DNA of 32,062 nt from IMG/VR virus record IMGVR_UViG_3300049846_000905, positions 1 through 32,062 of that record, one strand, 5' to 3'. The notes under the pieces are model-generated. The model saw only the letters and a list, made by a program, of their open reading frames with translations, was not told the DNA's origin and ran no database searches. Positions 29,467-32,062 of the stretch are shown piece after piece. A program made the position numbers and the translations under genes. How positions within the stretch are numbered: position 1 is the stretch's first letter; the number at the start of each line of letters is the position of its first letter. The stretch is from a virus.

Positions 29467-29999
29467 AACGTATCGTTTACACGCGGTTTGATGGCGGCAT
29501 CTCTGTCTGCGTCCCTTCCGTGCGTGCAATCCTGTTCATGCAAAACGGAGGCCGGTGGGCGGACAAACCTGTCGGGTATGTCTCAGCGCAGATTGAAAGA
29601 CAGATAGCTGGTGGTGTCCACCCAGATTATGCGGCGCGCTTTGCTCGTGCTTTAGCATTCGGTGGGTGCAGCGAAGCCGAGGCGTGGCGCATCGTGAAGG
29701 ATCGCGATTGCGCCTCGCACGGCACGCTGCACGAAATCCATGCTGCCGAAGACCTGCCTGACAGGTGGTTTCGTGATGCATGGGTGCGGTCCCGCAACGG
29801 GGGCCCCGTTGGTGTTGACCTGGCGAGAGCTAGACCCATCCAGTGGAACAAGGCCCGCCAGGCTGTCGCAGACGAGAACAAGCGGCGAGAGGAAGCCTTC
29901 GACCCGCTCCCGCTGATCGCCCCGCCATGGGAAACGCTGCGAAGCGCCATGCGTCACGCACGCGACCACGATGAACTGCGAAAAGTTTGGCCGCTTTAA
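29463..29999 (+). CDS. Conserved hypothetical protein after the tail fibre
   Basis: A 178-residue protein. The N-terminus is FDGGISVCVPSVRAIL. The core has HPDYAARFARALAFGGCSEA and AWRIVKDRDCASHGT, then LPDRWFRDAWVRSRNGGPVG and ARPIQWNKARQAVADENKRR. The series GGCSEAEAW, DRDC, LPDRWFRDAW and NGG recurs, in my memory, in proteins beside phage fibres, but no function is known. It may be a fibre chaperone or a tail-associated protein. The ATG overlaps the fibre stop (ATGA). Confidence 0.7.
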   Translation: MKRIVYTRFDGGISVCVPSVRAILFMQNGGRWADKPVGYVSAQIERQIAGGVHPDYAARFARALAFGGCSEAEAWRIVKDRDCASHGTLHEIHAAEDLPDRWFRDAWVRSRNGGPVGVDLARARPIQWNKARQAVADENKRREEAFDPLPLIAPPWETLRSAMRHARDHDELRKVWPL

Positions 30000-30160
30000 T
30001 CCGTAGACACGACTAAAAGAATCAATCCAACCACCCCGGCCAGCGTTCCCATTGCATAGCCGTCAGTGTCCGCCGCAACTTCTATGACCATCGCGACAAT
30101 GGCGGCCACGGCCACAAATGCCGCTAGTCCGAAATCGTCCTTCGCAAAGAATTTCCGCAT
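29996..30160 (-). CDS. Antisense two-helix membrane protein
   Basis: A 54-residue protein. ATG at 30160-30158 has AGAGGGA upstream on the minus strand; a longer start at 30232 is possible. Two hydrophobic helices, LAAFVAVAAIVAMVIEVAA and TLAGVVGLILLVVS, are separated by DTDGYAM. The stop overlaps the stop of the plus-strand gene ending at 29999. It is the only minus-strand gene inside the late region. Candidate roles are antiholin, exclusion protein or moron; none is proven. Confidence 0.6.
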   Translation of the reverse strand: MRKFFAKDDFGLAAFVAVAAIVAMVIEVAADTDGYAMGTLAGVVGLILLVVSTD

Positions 30161-30215
30161 GTCCCCGTCCCTCTTTTGCGGGGTCCGTTTTAACACATCA
30201 TCGGGAGTGACCCCA

Positions 30216-30434
30216 ATGAAATTGCTGGACATGTTTTACGAGGCTTTGCGCCGCGATCCGCCAAAACCCACCGTTGTGGACTACTGCGAGGTCGAGCAAG
30301 AGCGGCTGGGGATCGAGTCCGAGCGCGATTGTTACAAGCACATTCTCATGTCCCATGGCTGGACCGAGGAGCACTTACGCGACGCACTGGCGGAATACAC
30401 GGCGACGGTTGGGCGTGAGGTGCGTTCGTCGTGA
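30216..30434 (+). CDS. Hypothetical small protein of the lysis region
   Basis: A 72-residue protein. ATG at 30216 is preceded by GGGAGTG; an upstream in-frame ATG at 30066 would run through the antisense gene and is rejected. Acidic helices (VVDYCEVEQERLGIESERDC) and HILMSHGWTEEHLRDAL. No domain recognised. It is coupled to the next gene by a GTGA overlap. Confidence 0.65.
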   Translation: MKLLDMFYEALRRDPPKPTVVDYCEVEQERLGIESERDCYKHILMSHGWTEEHLRDALAEYTATVGREVRSS

Positions 30435-30703
30435 CCCTGCTGGACCTCTTAGGCCAAAGGCCGCCCCGCTACGACGCTACGCTGCACCGCTCATCGTATC
30501 CCGATCCCAAGAAAGAACGCACCCTTGCCGGGCACGTTCAGGAATGCGCCGCGCGGTATCACGAACTCCGAACGGATAGCCAAGACATACGCATCGAACT
30601 CTTCGAACTGCGCCGGCTGATCTATCTCGTGATCGGCTTGTTGGTCGTAAACAAGGTCATCGACATCTCGCAAATCATGGCGGTCATCGCGCCCGCTCCG
30701 TAA
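30431..30703 (+). CDS. Small C-terminally membrane-anchored protein
   Basis: A 90-residue protein with a GTG start inside the upstream stop. Residues about 30-62 are a charged helix and 63-86 are hydrophobic (LIYLVIGLLVVNKVIDISQI). This coiled-coil-plus-C-terminal-TM design is common among lysis-region proteins such as holin modulators. Its exact role is unknown. Confidence 0.65.
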   Translation: MTLLDLLGQRPPRYDATLHRSSYPDPKKERTLAGHVQECAARYHELRTDSQDIRIELFELRRLIYLVIGLLVVNKVIDISQIMAVIAPAP

Positions 30704-30789
30704 TCCCCCCATTCATCCGGGTGGGTGAAACCGCCGCGCGTGCCCGGCGGCAAAACTAAGGCACGCACCACCCACCTAAAGGAAACATC
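30704..30789. other. Short gap before the holin candidate
   Basis: An 86-base interval with a 6-bp hairpin CCGCCG (30731-30736) / CGGCGG (30745-30750) and no U-tract. AAAGGA just upstream of 30790 is the ribosome site of the next gene. No convincing promoter seen. Confidence 0.4.
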
Positions 30790-31356
30790 ATGGAAACCAC
30801 ACTTCGCGTTTTCTACGCGCGGGCTCTCGGCCTGCTGCTCTTTTTCATTTGCGTTGCCGCTCTGGCTCTCGTCATCGTCAGCCCGGCGTTGGCTCAGGAA
30901 GCCGCGCCGGCTGCCACCATTCCCGGCGCCCCCTGGTGGCTGGAAACCGGCGTGCAGGCCCTTGTGCTCATTCTGGGGGCCGTATGGACGGCCGTCGGGG
31001 CATGGCAAGCAAAGCACCTCCCGGCAGCCAAAGTCGCCAAGACGAAACTGGACGAGACGCTCGACGCGATGAACTGGGAGGATCACCTGCGCACCGTTGT
31101 AGCGAACGCCTTCGGCTACGCCACCACGGACGGCCACAAGGCGCCGGAAGACCTCAGAACGGGCGCTGAGCGCGCTGCATTTCTTAAGAGCGCCCGCAGC
31201 TATGTCAAGGCGGCTAACCCCGAAGTCGTGCAAGAGCACGGCGAGGCCACCGACCTGATCTTGCTCGCGCATCTCGGAAAGATCACCGGCAAGGTTCCGC
31301 CAGCGGCCCAGGCCGATGTGACGCCGATTCGGGGCAACAAGAGGTCCGTGCAATGA
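30790..31356 (+). CDS. Holin candidate (phage_holin_6/LLH-like)
   Basis: A 188-residue protein. TM1 spans residues 12-30 and ends in an A-L-A site at 33-35 that looks like a signal-peptide cleavage point. TM2 spans 54-72 (GVQALVLILGAVWTAVGAW). A cytoplasmic helical tail follows (KLDETLDAMNWEDHLRTVVA, then FLKSARSYVKAANPEV). TM plus a long amphipathic helical tail matches the LLH holin type. It would form inner-membrane holes at lysis. It precedes the Rz-like spanin genes. The stop overlaps the next ATG. Confidence 0.65.
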   Translation: METTLRVFYARALGLLLFFICVAALALVIVSPALAQEAAPAATIPGAPWWLETGVQALVLILGAVWTAVGAWQAKHLPAAKVAKTKLDETLDAMNWEDHLRTVVANAFGYATTDGHKAPEDLRTGAERAAFLKSARSYVKAANPEVVQEHGEATDLILLAHLGKITGKVPPAAQADVTPIRGNKRSVQ

Positions 31357-31871
31357 TGGGCCTTGTTTTGAAATACGCGGGCAACCCGGTGGCGATATTG
31401 TCGATCGTCGTAGTTGGGCTGTTCGGCCTTTACAAATGGGAAGGGCACAAGGCCAGGGCCGCCAGGCTCGAAGTCGAGGGCGTTCGCAAGTCGCTCGCCC
31501 TTGCTGATTCGGAACTACGGAACGCCGAAGCGGTGAACCGGGGCGCCTTGCTTGCCGCCGAGAACGCGGCCCGCGAGGCCCAGCGCCAAGCCCAAATCGC
31601 GGCGGATGCGGAGAAGAAATCCCGCGACCGTCTGCGCGAAAACAACCTCTTAAGACGGAACATTCAAAATGTCACCGAAAACCCGCCTGTCAGCGATTCT
31701 CTTGAACTCGTTTTGGATTCTCTCAGGGTGCGGGGTTCTGTTCCCGGAAACGGATCGCCCACCAGTGGTGCTGACCGAGATTCAAGTGGAGAAACAGCAG
31801 GTGCTGACGGAGGTGGAATGCCCGCCCCTTCCGGTGGCGCCGCCGAAGCCAGCGACCAGCAACACCCTTAG
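31353..31871 (+). CDS. i-spanin (Rz-like)
   Basis: A 172-residue protein with a single N-terminal membrane helix (NPVAILSIVVVGLFGLYKW, about 11-29). A long periplasmic Ala/Glu/Arg coiled coil follows (about 35-105), then a Gly/Ser/Pro-rich tail. This is the Rz architecture: inner-membrane spanin that joins an outer-membrane lipoprotein to fuse the membranes in lysis. The o-spanin gene starts inside its 3' half in another frame, as in lambda. The ATG overlaps the holin-candidate stop. Confidence 0.85.
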   Translation: MMGLVLKYAGNPVAILSIVVVGLFGLYKWEGHKARAARLEVEGVRKSLALADSELRNAEAVNRGALLAAENAAREAQRQAQIAADAEKKSRDRLRENNLLRRNIQNVTENPPVSDSLELVLDSLRVRGSVPGNGSPTSGADRDSSGETAGADGGGMPAPSGGAAEASDQQHP

Positions 31872-31998
31872 CAAGGACGTTGCTGATTTCTTCGCCGAGT
31901 TTTTGCTGTCGAACTCGGAGTGTCGAGCGAAGGTGAACGAGATTAGGGAGATACTTCGCCCGACTGTCGGCACTTCTGCCGCAAAGCCTTCAACTTAG
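31669..31998 (+). CDS. o-spanin lipoprotein (Rz1-like), overlapping
   Basis: A 109-residue protein with a lipoprotein signal: basic start, hydrophobic LSAILLNSFWI, lipobox L18-S-G-C21. The mature part is Pro-rich (CPPLPVAPPKPATS), as in Rz1. Two thirds of it lie in the +1 frame inside the Rz-like gene, and the rest runs past the Rz stop. It is lipid-anchored in the outer membrane and pairs with the i-spanin. No clear ribosome site; translation may depend on the host gene. Confidence 0.88.
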   Translation: MSPKTRLSAILLNSFWILSGCGVLFPETDRPPVVLTEIQVEKQQVLTEVECPPLPVAPPKPATSNTLSKDVADFFAEFLLSNSECRAKVNEIREILRPTVGTSAAKPST

Positions 31999-32062
31999 CG
32001 TCCCGCCGCCGCCCGGCCTCGCGGGCGCACAAGAGACACAAACGACCGCCCTTGGCCCTCAT
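31943..32062 (-). CDS. Small basic Cys-containing protein, 3' part (runs off the right edge)
   Basis: Leftward open frame from base 32062 to a TAA at 31945-31943. It reads through RLCLLCAREAGRRRDAK with a CxxC and ends SGEVSP. It is in frame with the leftward gene leaving the window at base 1, so the two pieces together would make a 71-residue protein on a circular molecule. It overlaps the 3' end of the o-spanin gene in the antisense direction by 56 bases, which lowers confidence. A local ATG happens to stand exactly at 32062. Confidence 0.45.
   Translation of the reverse strand: MRAKGGRLCLLCAREAGRRRDAKLKALRQKCRQSGEVSP

Noticed and set aside
1-32062. tRNA genes, CRISPR arrays, insertion sequences and an integrase with attachment site
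   Set aside because: No cloverleaf, spaced identical repeats, transposase DDE motif or tyrosine/serine recombinase signature was noticed by eye. A tRNAscan or profile search could still find one.

Overview
The window reads as one tailed-phage (or prophage) genome from a GC-rich, probably proteobacterial host. Packaging, head, tail, lysis, early and regulatory genes are all present in compact, mostly overlapping operons. The identifiable virion genes belong to the P22-like podovirus group: large terminase, gp1-like portal, scaffold, gp5-like coat, gp4-like connector and gp10-like DNA-stabilisation protein, in P22 order. A minus-strand reading frame leaves the window at base 1 and continues in frame and open from base 32062. 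The simplest reading is therefore a complete circularly permuted genome of about 32 kb, as expected for headful packaging. No integrase, endolysin, DNA polymerase, helicase or primase was recognised.

Layout. Bases 1-1463 (minus) hold a leftward operon of tiny genes with 1- or 4-base overlaps; several are membrane or Cys-rich proteins. Bases 1479-1636 form a divergent control region: two mirror-image promoters, a 13-bp inverted repeat, CGAAATT elements and a perfect DnaA box. Bases 1637-7459 (plus) are the early region: a Cro/CI-type repressor, an AT-hook membrane protein, a VRR-NUC nuclease coupled to a DNA methyltransferase, a DnaA domain-IV-like protein, a second PD-(D/E)XK nuclease, a DUF1376 replication protein, an overlapping helper gene and a NusG-like protein. 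Bases 7460-7934 are mostly non-coding and contain an AT-rich dyad. Bases 7935-29999 are the late virion operon. Bases 29996-31998 hold an antisense membrane gene and a lysis cassette (holin candidate, Rz-like i-spanin and embedded Rz1-like o-spanin).

How the parts may work together. The repressor probably acts on the divergent promoters. The NusG paralogue sits just upstream of the late block, where lambdoid phages keep a late antiterminator, so it may control late transcription. The late operon carries two enzyme cassettes foreign to P22: glycosyltransferase plus SAM methyltransferase between portal and scaffold, next to a large repeat-rich fibre protein, and an Asp/Asn beta-hydroxylase-like dioxygenase plus GNAT acetyltransferase between tail and ejection genes. 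Together they suggest enzymatic decoration of virion or host-surface molecules. All functional statements come from reading the sequence; no database search was run.
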